DNA from: Methylaequor sp045563055
GTDB lineage: Bacteria > Pseudomonadota > Alphaproteobacteria > Methylaequorales > Methylaequoraceae
Reading direction: 5' to 3'
Assembly: GCA_045563055.1 (NCBI GenBank)
Contig: JBJKUR010000012.1
Span: 112,872-176,871 of the forward strand
DNA length: 64,000 nt
A program made the position numbers and the translations under genes. This document shows, piece after piece, positions 54,055-61,958 of the stretch (the stretch's first letter is position 1; the number at the start of each line of letters is the position of its first letter). The notes beneath the pieces were generated by a model, which had not been told where the DNA came from, searched no databases, and was given only the letters and a program-made list of their open reading frames with translations.

Positions 54055-55290
54055 ATGAACCATTTAATTCCTAAATATTATAACGAATTTAAGTGTATTG
54101 GATCAGATTGCCCTGAGACTTGTTGTCAAGGTTGGAAAATTTCAATTGATAAAGATACCTTTAATAAGTATCAAAAATTAGATAACGTAAACTTAAAAAA
54201 TAAATCTGATAAGTTTGTTAAGAAGTTACCTAAAGAAGTAAAAGGTTTTTATGCTCAAATAAATATGAATAATGGAACTTGTCCATTTTTAGGTCAAGAT
54301 AAATTATGTTCAGTCCAAAAAGAATATGGAAATAGTTATTTGTCCACCGCATGTGCACAATACCCAAGAAAACTCTCAGTATTTAAAAATAAAGAATTGA
54401 AAAGTCTTAGTTTAGGATGTCCAGAATCAGCTCGTTTGGTTTTATTTGATAAAAATTCTATGAATCTAGTTGAAGACAATTTTTATGAAATAAAAAAATC
54501 TATTAAACTTTATAATGAAAGAAACATAGATGAAACAAAATTATTGGGTGAAAAATTATTCAACCTTTCGTTCTCTTTATTAAAGAATAATAATATATCG
54601 TTAGAATCATCTATATGTATAATTAAAAAATTATTAGAAGAACAGAAAAACCTAGAATTCTTTCCTGAAAAATTAAGTGTAGTTTACGATTATTTAATAG
54701 AGCAATTTAAAAATGAAGATTTTCTAAAATTTGACACTTCGGGACTTAATATAGAGTTTCTTAAAAACTTTTATAAATTTGCATCTGAACAAAATTGTAA
54801 TGCCAAAAATTCTTCAGAACAGATGTCGAAGAATTTTATCAAAAGTCTAAATTCAACTTACAAGTCATTAATCTTAAAATTTAAAAGCTCAGAGGATCAG
54901 TATAAAAATTTCGAATCTCTTAAATCACAACTTTCGAATTATATAAGAAATGAGTATCCATATTTATTTAGAAATTATTTCTTAAACGAACTTTTTTCAA
55001 ATGTAACAATGTTTACTAGTAGAAAGCCATTTTCAGAGAATAGACTTGAGGTAAGTCTCTTAGGTGCTTTAATGCCGCAGTTGTTAATGATTGAGAAATT
55101 TTCTTCGTCTAAAAATAAAATTTCTCAGGATGATATATTGAAAGCATTCTATCTAACGCATAAAAATATAGGTTTTTTGGTACAGTATACAGGTAACTTT
55201 GAGTTTAAATTTAGAGATGGTATAGCTGAAGCTTTAAAGAAAATAGATCCAAATAGCACATTTAATTCATTGATTCTCTTGTTCGCCTAG
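54055..55290 (+). CDS. Flagellin lysine-N-methylase (FliB)-like protein
   Basis: 411 aa from ATG 54055 (TTG 54046 would add three residues). Conserved cysteine blocks are 'YYNEFKCIGSDCPETCCQGW' at the start, 'NGTCPFLGQDKLCSVQKEYG', 'TACAQYPRKL' and 'LGCPESAR', all typical of the FliB family, which methylates lysines of flagellin in Salmonella and likely carries an iron-sulfur cluster. Family members without a flagellin partner also exist, but this genome carries flagellar rod/ring genes about 6 kb downstream and both genes have sigma-54-type promoters. The last 29 bases overlap the convergent O-antigen ligase-like gene. Confidence 0.82.
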   Translation: MNHLIPKYYNEFKCIGSDCPETCCQGWKISIDKDTFNKYQKLDNVNLKNKSDKFVKKLPKEVKGFYAQINMNNGTCPFLGQDKLCSVQKEYGNSYLSTACAQYPRKLSVFKNKELKSLSLGCPESARLVLFDKNSMNLVEDNFYEIKKSIKLYNERNIDETKLLGEKLFNLSFSLLKNNNISLESSICIIKKLLEEQKNLEFFPEKLSVVYDYLIEQFKNEDFLKFDTSGLNIEFLKNFYKFASEQNCNAKNSSEQMSKNFIKSLNSTYKSLILKFKSSEDQYKNFESLKSQLSNYIRNEYPYLFRNYFLNELFSNVTMFTSRKPFSENRLEVSLLGALMPQLLMIEKFSSSKNKISQDDILKAFYLTHKNIGFLVQYTGNFEFKFRDGIAEALKKIDPNSTFNSLILLFA

Positions 55291-56482
55291 TCTTTGATAC
55301 AAGGTGATGATTTTTTGAAGTAATAAGAGCAAGTATAAAATAAAAACTGGCTTGCCACCAACCCATCCAAAATGAAAAATTTACAAGAGAAGCACACCAG
55401 AAATATGAATTAAAAAAAATAATAAATATTTGAGATTGCAGAGATCTATTTATTTTAAGAATATGTACATTTATGATTGTCAAAATAAGAAAAAATAATG
55501 ATGTACCTAAAATTCCAGTTTCCAGAAGAAGTTCTATAATAAAGTTGTGTGGATGACTTGGTATAAAATTCATATCACCTGTGCTTTCCAATCCAATTTC
55601 TTTTTGGCCTCCTTCAATGAAGTTGGATGTATCAGGCCCAAAACCAAAAACTTTTTTTTCTTTAAACTTTTCTATTGAAAACCCCCATATAAATTGACGA
55701 TGAACATCAATCAAATTATTTGAGATTTCGGACTTGAAAGTCCTAATTGAATTATCATCAAATTTATTTGGTAATTTCTGAGAAAATAAAAATAACGAAG
55801 TAATAAAAAAGCAAATGATAGTTATCGGAAATAAAATTCTAATCATCTTCATTTTTGAAAATTTTAAAAATGTTAAAAACAAAGAACAAATAACAACTCC
55901 CCCAATCAGGCCAAGGACTGAGGAGCTTGAACCAGAAAAATATATATTAGGAAACAAGAATATTAACGATAAATAATTGAGTTTAGATTTTTTTAAATAA
56001 AAATTAATGATTGTTAACAATGAAATTATATTCATTACACCCTTGAATCTAATAAGTTCTACACCTGAATAATTTGCAAAGTGATAAATTAAAATCACTA
56101 GAGAATTTAAGAATATACTTATCGTAAGAAAATTTAGTATGTATTGTAGAAATTTTTTCTTCTCAACTAAGAGAAGGTAGATTGAAATGGAGAAAAAAAT
56201 GAACAATATCAAATACAATACAACTTCAATTGATCTATTTACTTTTATGGAAAAAAGAGAAGAAGTTAGAAATGAAATGATAAAAAGAGAGAAAATAATC
56301 AAATCATTTTTTTTTATTCTTTTGGAAAAGGTTTTGCTTGAATTAAGTACAAGCTCATAATTTGACATTAATAATATTAAAACTCCAAGACTTAGAGAAA
56401 TCCCAAATGCTATTTTATTATAAATGAGAAATGAATAAGAGAAACCTATTAAGAAGGTTGCTAATTTTTCTATTTTTTTCAT
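55262..56482 (-). CDS. O-antigen ligase/polymerase-like membrane protein
   Basis: 406 aa with about ten to twelve hydrophobic segments and one large periplasmic loop (about residues 240-315). The loop carries 'HRQFIWGFSIEKFKEKKVFG' and 'PSHPHNFIIELLLETGILG', the hallmark of the Wzy_C superfamily (WaaL O-antigen ligase and Wzy polymerases), including the histidine important for ligase activity. It therefore probably attaches or polymerises surface glycan in the periplasm. Ligase and polymerase cannot be separated from the sequence. It is last in a four-gene run that begins with two very short genes. Confidence 0.82.
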   Translation of the reverse strand: MKKIEKLATFLIGFSYSFLIYNKIAFGISLSLGVLILLMSNYELVLNSSKTFSKRIKKNDLIIFSLFIISFLTSSLFSIKVNRSIEVVLYLILFIFFSISIYLLLVEKKKFLQYILNFLTISIFLNSLVILIYHFANYSGVELIRFKGVMNIISLLTIINFYLKKSKLNYLSLIFLFPNIYFSGSSSSVLGLIGGVVICSLFLTFLKFSKMKMIRILFPITIICFFITSLFLFSQKLPNKFDDNSIRTFKSEISNNLIDVHRQFIWGFSIEKFKEKKVFGFGPDTSNFIEGGQKEIGLESTGDMNFIPSHPHNFIIELLLETGILGTSLFFLILTIINVHILKINRSLQSQIFIIFFNSYFWCASLVNFSFWMGWWQASFYFILALITSKNHHLVSKTRRTRESMN

Positions 56483-56485
56483 TAA

Positions 56486-56737
56486 TTAAAAAACTATGTA
56501 AATAAAAATCCAACCGATAAGAGTTGAAAATAATATAAAGATAAATAGTTTGAAAATAAAGCTCAAACGATTTAAAAACTTTTCCCTACTAAATGAAGAA
56601 AAAATGAATGTAAAGAATTTTACAATTTGATTCAATAAAACAAGTATTATTGCTCCAACGGAAAAATATAATATAAACTTTATGACTGTGAAATAGTATC
56701 CAATTTCGTTACGTAAGTCAGAAATATATTCAGTCAT
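56486..56737 (-). CDS. Small two-helix membrane protein, unknown
   Basis: 83 aa with two strong hydrophobic segments (about residues 17-47, 'FILYFSVGAIILVLLNQIV', and 62-83, 'FKLFIFILFSTLIGWIFIYI') and a polar N-terminus. I do not recognise a family. The ATG overlaps the stop of the 48-aa zinc-ribbon gene (ATGA), and the ligase-like gene follows after 3 bases, so it is embedded in a coupled operon. Confidence 0.65.
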   Translation of the reverse strand: MTEYISDLRNEIGYYFTVIKFILYFSVGAIILVLLNQIVKFFTFIFSSFSREKFLNRLSFIFKLFIFILFSTLIGWIFIYIVF

Positions 56738-56880
56738 CGTTTAGAGGTCATGGAGTCTTGCTCACACTTAGAGCATATCTGATAGTCGATAGAACGTTTG
56801 GGATAAATAGCACTGATCTCCTCGGAATAAATCCAAAAGACTGAGCCGCATTTTTGGCACTCAATCCAAAGCTTTTCCAT
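56734..56880 (-). CDS. 48-aa zinc-ribbon protein
   Basis: Short open frame with two CxxC pairs, Cys8-x2-Cys11 ('ECQKCGSVFW') and Cys36-x2-Cys39 ('ICSKCEQ'), giving a complete four-cysteine zinc ribbon. Typical coding properties, a 4-base ATGA overlap with the next gene and location 7 bases after another short gene support that it is real. Function unknown; small zinc ribbons often bind nucleic acid or protein partners. Codons contain more G and C than neighbours, so strong protein-level selection is plausible. Confidence 0.6.
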   Translation of the reverse strand: MEKLWIECQKCGSVFWIYSEEISAIYPKRSIDYQICSKCEQDSMTSKR

Positions 56881-56887
56881 TTAAGAA

Positions 56888-56983
56888 TTAGCTTTTTTTT
56901 AGTTTATCTAAAACTTTAGAAAAAATACCTTGAAGATCTTCTTTTTTTACTTTTTTAGGGTCAACTTTAATTTTATCAGCCAT
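56888..56983 (-). CDS. 31-aa lysine-rich small protein, unknown
   Basis: Short frame 'MADKIKVDPKKVKKEDLQGI' then 'FSKVLDKLKKS'. It is preceded by one of the best ribosome binding sites in the window, GGAAGGA, with seven bases to the ATG. The second half could form an amphipathic helix (F, V, L, L on one face). It leads an apparent operon with the zinc-ribbon protein, the two-helix membrane protein and the O-antigen ligase-like gene. I do not recognise it. Confidence 0.5.
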   Translation of the reverse strand: MADKIKVDPKKVKKEDLQGIFSKVLDKLKKS

Positions 56984-57047
56984 ATTAATTTCCTTCCAAA
57001 AACAATATATTATGACTTGAGTAATTGACTGTCAATAAGGAAAAAAA

Positions 57048-57461
57048 ATGAGGCAAACTTTTAAGAAACTTTTACTACACTCATCAGAAAAAAATTATTT
57101 AGATATTACTCCAAATATTAAAGACGAATTGAAGACCACAAATATTCAAAACGGTTTGTTAAATGTATCGATTCTTCATACAAGTTGTTCACTTTTAATT
57201 CAAGAAAATGCAGACCCTTCAGTTCTTATTGATATAAGGAATTTCTTAGAAGAGATTGCTCCTGAAAAAAATTACGTTCATAACTCAGAAGGTCCTGATG
57301 ATATGCCATCACATTTAAAATCCCTTCTTACTCAGACACATTTAAGTTTGAGTTTTAGAGATAACGAATTAATTTTAGGAACATGGCAGGGTATATTCTT
57401 GCTTGAACATAGAGTTTCTGATAAAACAAGAGAAGTCCTTTTACATTTCATAGGTGATTAA
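57048..57461 (+). CDS. YjbQ (UPF0047) family protein
   Basis: 137-aa conserved protein of the YjbQ family; some members show low thiamin-phosphate synthase activity, but the physiological role is unclear. Family blocks are 'GLLNVSILHTSCSLLIQENAD', seen as 'ILHTSCSLLIQENADPSV', 'DDMPSHLKSLL' and the C-terminal 'LGTWQGIFLLEHR'. An AAGGA ribosome binding site is eight bases before the ATG. It is followed with 1 base spacing by a thioredoxin-fold protein. Confidence 0.92.
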   Translation: MRQTFKKLLLHSSEKNYLDITPNIKDELKTTNIQNGLLNVSILHTSCSLLIQENADPSVLIDIRNFLEEIAPEKNYVHNSEGPDDMPSHLKSLLTQTHLSLSFRDNELILGTWQGIFLLEHRVSDKTREVLLHFIGD

Positions 57462-57462
57462 T

Positions 57463-58011
57463 ATGGTATTACTAACGACTCCTATATGTGATTTTGACAA
57501 AAAAATTATTGATTTTGCGCTTCTCAATATTGACGGAGAAGTCATTCAACTTAAAAACATATTAGGTCTTAATGGGACTTTGGTAATGTTTATATGTAAC
57601 CATTGTCCATACGTTAAAGCTATTTTACCTCGTTTAGTACAAACAACAAATGAGTTGAAAAAAATACATATTAATTCTGTAGCTATTATGCCAAATGATA
57701 CGAAAAATTATCCAGAGGATAGTTTTGAACAAATGAAAATATTTGCAGATAAAAATAATTTTAACTTTCCGTATTTAATAGATGAATCACAAGAAATTGC
57801 CAGAAGTTATGGGGCAGTATGTACACCTGAATTTTTTGGATACAATAAGTATGGAAGACTTAATTATCGAGGAAGATTATCTGAGATGAGGAATTTAAAA
57901 TTTGCAAATGAAAAAAATGATCTAATGGATGCAATGCTAATGATTAGTGAGACTAATGATGGACCAAAGACACAGTTTCCAAGCGCAGGGTGTAGCATAA
58001 AATGGAGATGA
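57463..58011 (+). CDS. Thioredoxin-fold (AhpC/TSA-like) protein
   Basis: 182 aa from ATG 57463, chosen because GGTGA (57453-57457) lies just before it; GTG 57454 is also open. The protein has a redoxin core with 'LVMFICNHCPYVKAI' (CxxC at 'CNHC'), 'SVAIMPNDTKNYPEDS' and 'RSYGAVCTPEFFGYN' with the cis-proline. This matches the widespread 'thioredoxin family protein' group with the 'NHCPYV' motif. Likely a cytoplasmic thiol oxidoreductase; partner unknown. No signal peptide. Confidence 0.85.
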   Translation: MVLLTTPICDFDKKIIDFALLNIDGEVIQLKNILGLNGTLVMFICNHCPYVKAILPRLVQTTNELKKIHINSVAIMPNDTKNYPEDSFEQMKIFADKNNFNFPYLIDESQEIARSYGAVCTPEFFGYNKYGRLNYRGRLSEMRNLKFANEKNDLMDAMLMISETNDGPKTQFPSAGCSIKWR

Positions 58012-58014
58012 TTT

Positions 58015-58695
58015 TTACAAATTAAATTGTTTGATTATTTCATTGCAATCTTTTCCAGTATAGTCTGGTTTTAAATAAAAATCGCTAATTTCTTTTTCAT
58101 ACCTTGTGATGTACGCTGTTTTTAATCCGGCAAGCTTTGCTCCATTTACATCCCAACCATGGGCAGCTATCATAAGTGAATATTCAGGATGGATTTTCAT
58201 TAATTTGCAAACTGATAAATAAACATTTCTATGAGGTTTCCATTTTTTGAATTGATCTATTGAAAAACAATCATTGATGTAATTATCAATTTTATTTTTC
58301 TTCAAAAGTATTTGAGTATTAGATTTAGAACCATTCGTAAGAGTTATAGTTTTAATATTCTTTTCATTTAATACCTTCAATAATTTTTTAACATCATTAT
58401 GTATTTTTAAACAACTAAAGGAATTTAGAATCCTGTTTATTTGAGTCCTTTTGTAATTTTTTTTTTTTTGTAAAAAAAGTTTTTGCAACTCATTTCGTCC
58501 TATAGTTTTAAAATCTATAAATTTTCCACTCAAAGTATATGAAAAACCTTCCTTCAAGACTGAAAAAAACCATTGATCTACAAGTTTTTTGGATAAACCA
58601 GTGATTTTAAAACTATTTTCAATCTCTTTTAAAGAGAACATTGTCTGATTTACATCAAAAATCACTAGTTTTATTTCTGATAATTTATTTGGCAT
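58015..58695 (-). CDS. HAD-superfamily hydrolase, haloacid dehalogenase type II-like
   Basis: 226 aa with 'LVIFDVNQTMF' (nucleophile Asp near residue 14), 'TITLTNGS' as motif II, lysine in 'FKKWKPHRNVY' and 'MIAAHGWDVNGAKLAGLKTAY' as motif IV. The D-V-N-x-T nucleophile loop and 'AHGWDVNGA' are typical of the L-2-haloacid dehalogenase-like group. Actual substrate unknown. Its start codon lies inside the sigma-54-type motif of the divergent sulfotransferase gene. Confidence 0.82.
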   Translation of the reverse strand: MPNKLSEIKLVIFDVNQTMFSLKEIENSFKITGLSKKLVDQWFFSVLKEGFSYTLSGKFIDFKTIGRNELQKLFLQKKKNYKRTQINRILNSFSCLKIHNDVKKLLKVLNEKNIKTITLTNGSKSNTQILLKKNKIDNYINDCFSIDQFKKWKPHRNVYLSVCKLMKIHPEYSLMIAAHGWDVNGAKLAGLKTAYITRYEKEISDFYLKPDYTGKDCNEIIKQFNL

Positions 58696-58705
58696 ATTGA
58701 TTGCA
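58690..58705 (+). promoter_or_regulatory. Candidate sigma-54 promoter of the TPR-sulfotransferase gene
   Basis: TGGCATATTGATTGCA with GG at 58691-58692 and GC at 58703-58704 (N10). The predicted start at 58716 is one base before ATG 58717. Caution: TGGCAT here is also the complement of the ATG-CCA start of the divergent HAD gene, so part of the match could be coincidence. Confidence 0.42.
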
Positions 58706-58716
58706 GAATTTGGATT

Positions 58717-60477
58717 ATGGATGATTTATCTCTAAGTATCAATCAAGAGAAAAAAATATTTTTTGCTTCTATTGAGGCAAAAATAGAAGAAAATAAAAAA
58801 AAACTATCAGAAGAACCAGGAAACATCTTAATTCTTAAAGAATTAGCATCACTCTCTGGAAGTGTTGGAATGTATGATTTAAGTGTTTATTTTTCATATG
58901 AAGTTTTGAACTATGAACCTAATTCACGTTCAGCTATTCTGGAATGCATACAATACTTATTACTTAATGGTCAGGAATTAGAAGCTAAAGAATTAATTCA
59001 AAATATTCTAAAAAAAAATATTACAGATAAAAATAATAATAATCCCAAAGAAATTGTGCAATTAATTCATATTATTTCTAAAGTATTTGGAGATAAAGAA
59101 ACTGCACTAGTATTGGCAGAGAAAGAAATTAAAAAATCTCCTGCTGATAAAATCTTAATGATTTTAGATTCACATCTAAATCAATCGTTTTATGGAAATA
59201 TGAAAAAATCTAGAAATATATTGTCTAAGATAATAAAAAAATTTTCTATGGAGTTACCTGTATTAGACCAATGGATTAATTTATACATTAGAACTGAATC
59301 AATAAAGACTTTAAGATTGTGTAAAATATTTGATAGAAAATATTCTGAATTTAAGAACGTAATAAATAAGAAAATTTTTTTGGCTTATTCCTTTCTTGGT
59401 CAAAAGAAAGATGCTGAAAAATATTTGAACGAAATCGACAATAACATTGAATTTATGTTTCATAAAATTAGTATGCATCCAGACTCTATAAAGGAATTAA
59501 ATATACACGAGCTATTAAAAGATTTTGAACGAAACTTACTTTACGCTGAATCTTTTAATTTTACTAAATTTAATTACCCATTAGCACTATTATCATTTGT
59601 TATTTCAAAAAAATATAAATCTTTAAATATTTATGAAAAGAAAAATTATTTTCTAGATCTCGCTCATAAAAGTATTTTTAAGCACCATTATTATTCTGAA
59701 AAAAATGTCTTAGCAATACAATCAGAAATGCCAGACACTCTTTCTAAAATGTCTGAAATTGCTGAGAAAAAATTACAAAGAATTGGTTTGAGAAAAGATT
59801 TAGTAAGTCCAATATTTATAATCGGACTTCCAAGATCTGGTTCAAGTTTAATAGAAAAAATAATTTCAGATACTAAGGAAATTATTCCTTTTGGTGAATG
59901 TCAGATTGTTAAAAAATTAATTTATAATCTTACCATAAAAAATAGCAGTCCATCGCTTATTGAATTATACAAAGATGAATTTAAATTCTTAACTAACAAG
60001 CAAAGGTTTGTTGATAAGACATTAAATAATTTTCCTTTCGTAAGTTTAATATTAAAGTCATTTCCGAATGCTAAATTTATTAATTGCAAAAGAGATTCCA
60101 AGGAAAATGCGTTAGCTATTTACAATATTTTATTCGATACTATACCTTGGACTCATACTATGGAGAATATTCTTAACTATATGGATGAGTATTACAAAAC
60201 TATGGACAAACTCAATAAAAAATTTTCATCGAATATCTATAATATTTATCACCAAGATTTAGTTGAAAATCCTCAAAATGAAGTTTCAAAACTTTTTAAA
60301 TTCTTAAAAATTAAATATGATCCAGAAGTTTTAAACAATAAAAATAATTCTTTACAAGTTTTTACAGCTAGTAATTGGCAAGTAAGAGAAAAAATTTCCT
60401 CTAAATTTTTAAAAAAATATACCAAAGATTATTATATGCTTAATAAGTTTTCTGGAAGTTATAGCTGGTTGAAATAA
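58717..60477 (+). CDS. TPR-domain sulfotransferase
   Basis: 586 aa. The N-terminal half (about residues 1-340) is helical with TPR-like repeats ('LILKELASLSGSVGMYDLS', 'SRSAILECIQYLLLNGQ'). The C-terminal part is a PAPS-dependent sulfotransferase: the 5'-phosphosulfate loop 'FIIGLPRSGSSLIEKI' near residues 366-381, 'FVDKTLNNFPFVSLILKSFP', then 'FINCKRDSKENALAIYN' as the 3'-phosphate block. Members of this group may sulfate proteins or glycans. It is followed by sixA after 40 bases. No ribosome binding site; a sigma-54-like motif lies directly upstream. Confidence 0.85.
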   Translation: MDDLSLSINQEKKIFFASIEAKIEENKKKLSEEPGNILILKELASLSGSVGMYDLSVYFSYEVLNYEPNSRSAILECIQYLLLNGQELEAKELIQNILKKNITDKNNNNPKEIVQLIHIISKVFGDKETALVLAEKEIKKSPADKILMILDSHLNQSFYGNMKKSRNILSKIIKKFSMELPVLDQWINLYIRTESIKTLRLCKIFDRKYSEFKNVINKKIFLAYSFLGQKKDAEKYLNEIDNNIEFMFHKISMHPDSIKELNIHELLKDFERNLLYAESFNFTKFNYPLALLSFVISKKYKSLNIYEKKNYFLDLAHKSIFKHHYYSEKNVLAIQSEMPDTLSKMSEIAEKKLQRIGLRKDLVSPIFIIGLPRSGSSLIEKIISDTKEIIPFGECQIVKKLIYNLTIKNSSPSLIELYKDEFKFLTNKQRFVDKTLNNFPFVSLILKSFPNAKFINCKRDSKENALAIYNILFDTIPWTHTMENILNYMDEYYKTMDKLNKKFSSNIYNIYHQDLVENPQNEVSKLFKFLKIKYDPEVLNNKNNSLQVFTASNWQVREKISSKFLKKYTKDYYMLNKFSGSYSWLK

Positions 60478-60517
60478 TTTTAATAATTTTGTTAGTTTAT
60501 TAATGTTATAAAATATC

Positions 60518-61033
60518 ATGATCTATTTAAATCTCATGAGACATGCTAAAACAGATTTGAATAATTGTAATATTAATGATTTTGAAAGACCAATTTGCAA
60601 GAAAGGTATTTTAAAAACAGAAGCTGTAAAAAAGTATTTAGAAGCTAAGAAAATTTCTTTTGATCTTTATTTTTGCTCTCCTTCTGTTCGTACAAAACAA
60701 ACTTTGCAATGTTTATTAAAAAATAAATCAATAAAAAATAAAAAAATTATTGAAGAATATAATTTGTATGATGGAGATACTGATAATTTTTTATTAAAAC
60801 TTAGTAAAATTAAAAATTTTAAAAACATTCTTGTTCTTACTCATGAACCACAAATATCTTACTTTTTAAATTTTTTTTTAAGTGAAAGCAATTGTTCTAA
60901 AAAACTTAGAGGGTTACATCCTGTGACATCTTCAATAATTTCAATCAAATTTGATTCAGAAGAATGGGAATCCATTTCAAATCATAATGCTGAGTTTTTT
61001 CAATTTATAGATCCTAATAAATTACTCAAATAA
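60518..61033 (+). CDS. Phosphohistidine phosphatase SixA-like
   Basis: 171-aa histidine phosphatase with the RHA motif at residues 8-10 ('LNLMRHAKTD') and later 'FDLYFCSPSVRTKQTL' and 'LTHEPQISYF' (second histidine). SixA dephosphorylates phosphohistidine in phosphorelay or PTS proteins in E. coli; in alphaproteobacteria the role is less clear. A TATAAA box lies just upstream (TATAAA-ATATC-ATG), so it may have its own start in addition to the upstream gene's transcript. Confidence 0.82.
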   Translation: MIYLNLMRHAKTDLNNCNINDFERPICKKGILKTEAVKKYLEAKKISFDLYFCSPSVRTKQTLQCLLKNKSIKNKKIIEEYNLYDGDTDNFLLKLSKIKNFKNILVLTHEPQISYFLNFFLSESNCSKKLRGLHPVTSSIISIKFDSEEWESISNHNAEFFQFIDPNKLLK

Positions 61034-61108
61034 AATGCACGTGAATATTTTCTAACTTCTTCAATCAATATCCCAAATTATAAATATTAAAAAAACTATA
61101 TGATTTAG

Positions 61109-61124
61109 TGGCATGGTGTTTGCA
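61109..61124 (+). promoter_or_regulatory. Sigma-54 promoter of flgG-flgH-flgI
   Basis: TGGCATGGTGTTTGCA with GG at 61110-61111 and GC at 61122-61123. It fits the sigma-54 consensus except one C to T change. The predicted start near 61135 gives a 27-base leader with AGAGGA (61151-61156) five bases before the ATG. Sigma-54 control of rod, ring and hook genes is established in Caulobacter, which supports this call. Confidence 0.75.
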
Positions 61125-61161
61125 CGATGCATATCAAACTTAAGCTAGAAAGAGGATTATA

Positions 61162-61950
61162 ATGACAATAAATGCAATGCATGTAGCAAAAACTGGTCTT
61201 AATGCACAACAAGTGAGAATGCAAGTTATCTCAAATAACCTTGCAAACGTTAACACCAATGGATTTAAAAGAGACCGTGCAAACTTTGAGTCTCTACTCT
61301 ATCAAATTATCAGAAGTAGTGGTGCTCAGACATCAGTTGATACAGAACTCACATCAGGTTTTTCTGTAGGAACTGGAGTAAATATTGTCAATTCAAATAA
61401 ATTGCATTCACAAGGAAGTATTGTTTCAACTGATAATTCTCTAGATCTAGCTATTGATGGTGGTGGTTTTTTTCAAGTTTTACTACCTGACGGACAAGTT
61501 GTTTACACTCGAAACGGTGCTTTTTCTAGAAATAATGAAGGGATACTCACTACTAACAGTGGATTTATTATCCAGCCTGAGATTGCCATACCTGCAGAGG
61601 CTACAAAGATAAACGTATCAGCTGATGGTATTGTTTCGGTGCAAATTCCTGAACAGGTTGAAGCACAGGAAGTAGGCCAGCTTCAGTTAGCTGACTTTCA
61701 GAATAGAACCGGATTACAACCAATTGGCGAGAATTTTTATGTAGAAACAACATCAAGTGGCCCACCAGTTATAGAAAACCCATTTGCTGCTGGCTTTGGT
61801 AAAATAATTCAAGGAGCTCTTGAAAGTTCAAATGTAAATGTTGTTCAAGAACTAGTGGATATGATTGAAACTCAAAGAGCTTATGAAGTTAATTCTAAAG
61901 CTATAACATCTGTAGATGAAATGTTGAGATTTGTAAGTAATAATTTATAG
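61162..61950 (+). CDS. flgG: Flagellar distal rod protein FlgG
   Basis: Forms the distal rod that crosses the periplasm to the hook. The N-terminal 'GLNAQQVRMQVISNNLANVN' followed by 'TNGFKRDRANFESLLYQ' is the flagellar rod/hook signature; the C-terminal helix 'LVDMIETQRAYEVNSKAI' completes the rod core. 'NSLDLAIDGGGFFQVLLPDG' identifies FlgG. Length 262 aa is exact for the family. It follows a strong AGAGGA site and a sigma-54 promoter. flgF is not directly upstream. Confidence 0.97.
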   Translation: MTINAMHVAKTGLNAQQVRMQVISNNLANVNTNGFKRDRANFESLLYQIIRSSGAQTSVDTELTSGFSVGTGVNIVNSNKLHSQGSIVSTDNSLDLAIDGGGFFQVLLPDGQVVYTRNGAFSRNNEGILTTNSGFIIQPEIAIPAEATKINVSADGIVSVQIPEQVEAQEVGQLQLADFQNRTGLQPIGENFYVETTSSGPPVIENPFAAGFGKIIQGALESSNVNVVQELVDMIETQRAYEVNSKAITSVDEMLRFVSNNL

Positions 61951-61958
61951 GATCTAAG

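Noticed and set aside
56888..56983. The short 31-codon frame as a chance open frame in AT-rich DNA
   Set aside because: This null view was set aside, with caution, because of the strong GGAAGGA site at ideal spacing and the tight chain with the next genes.
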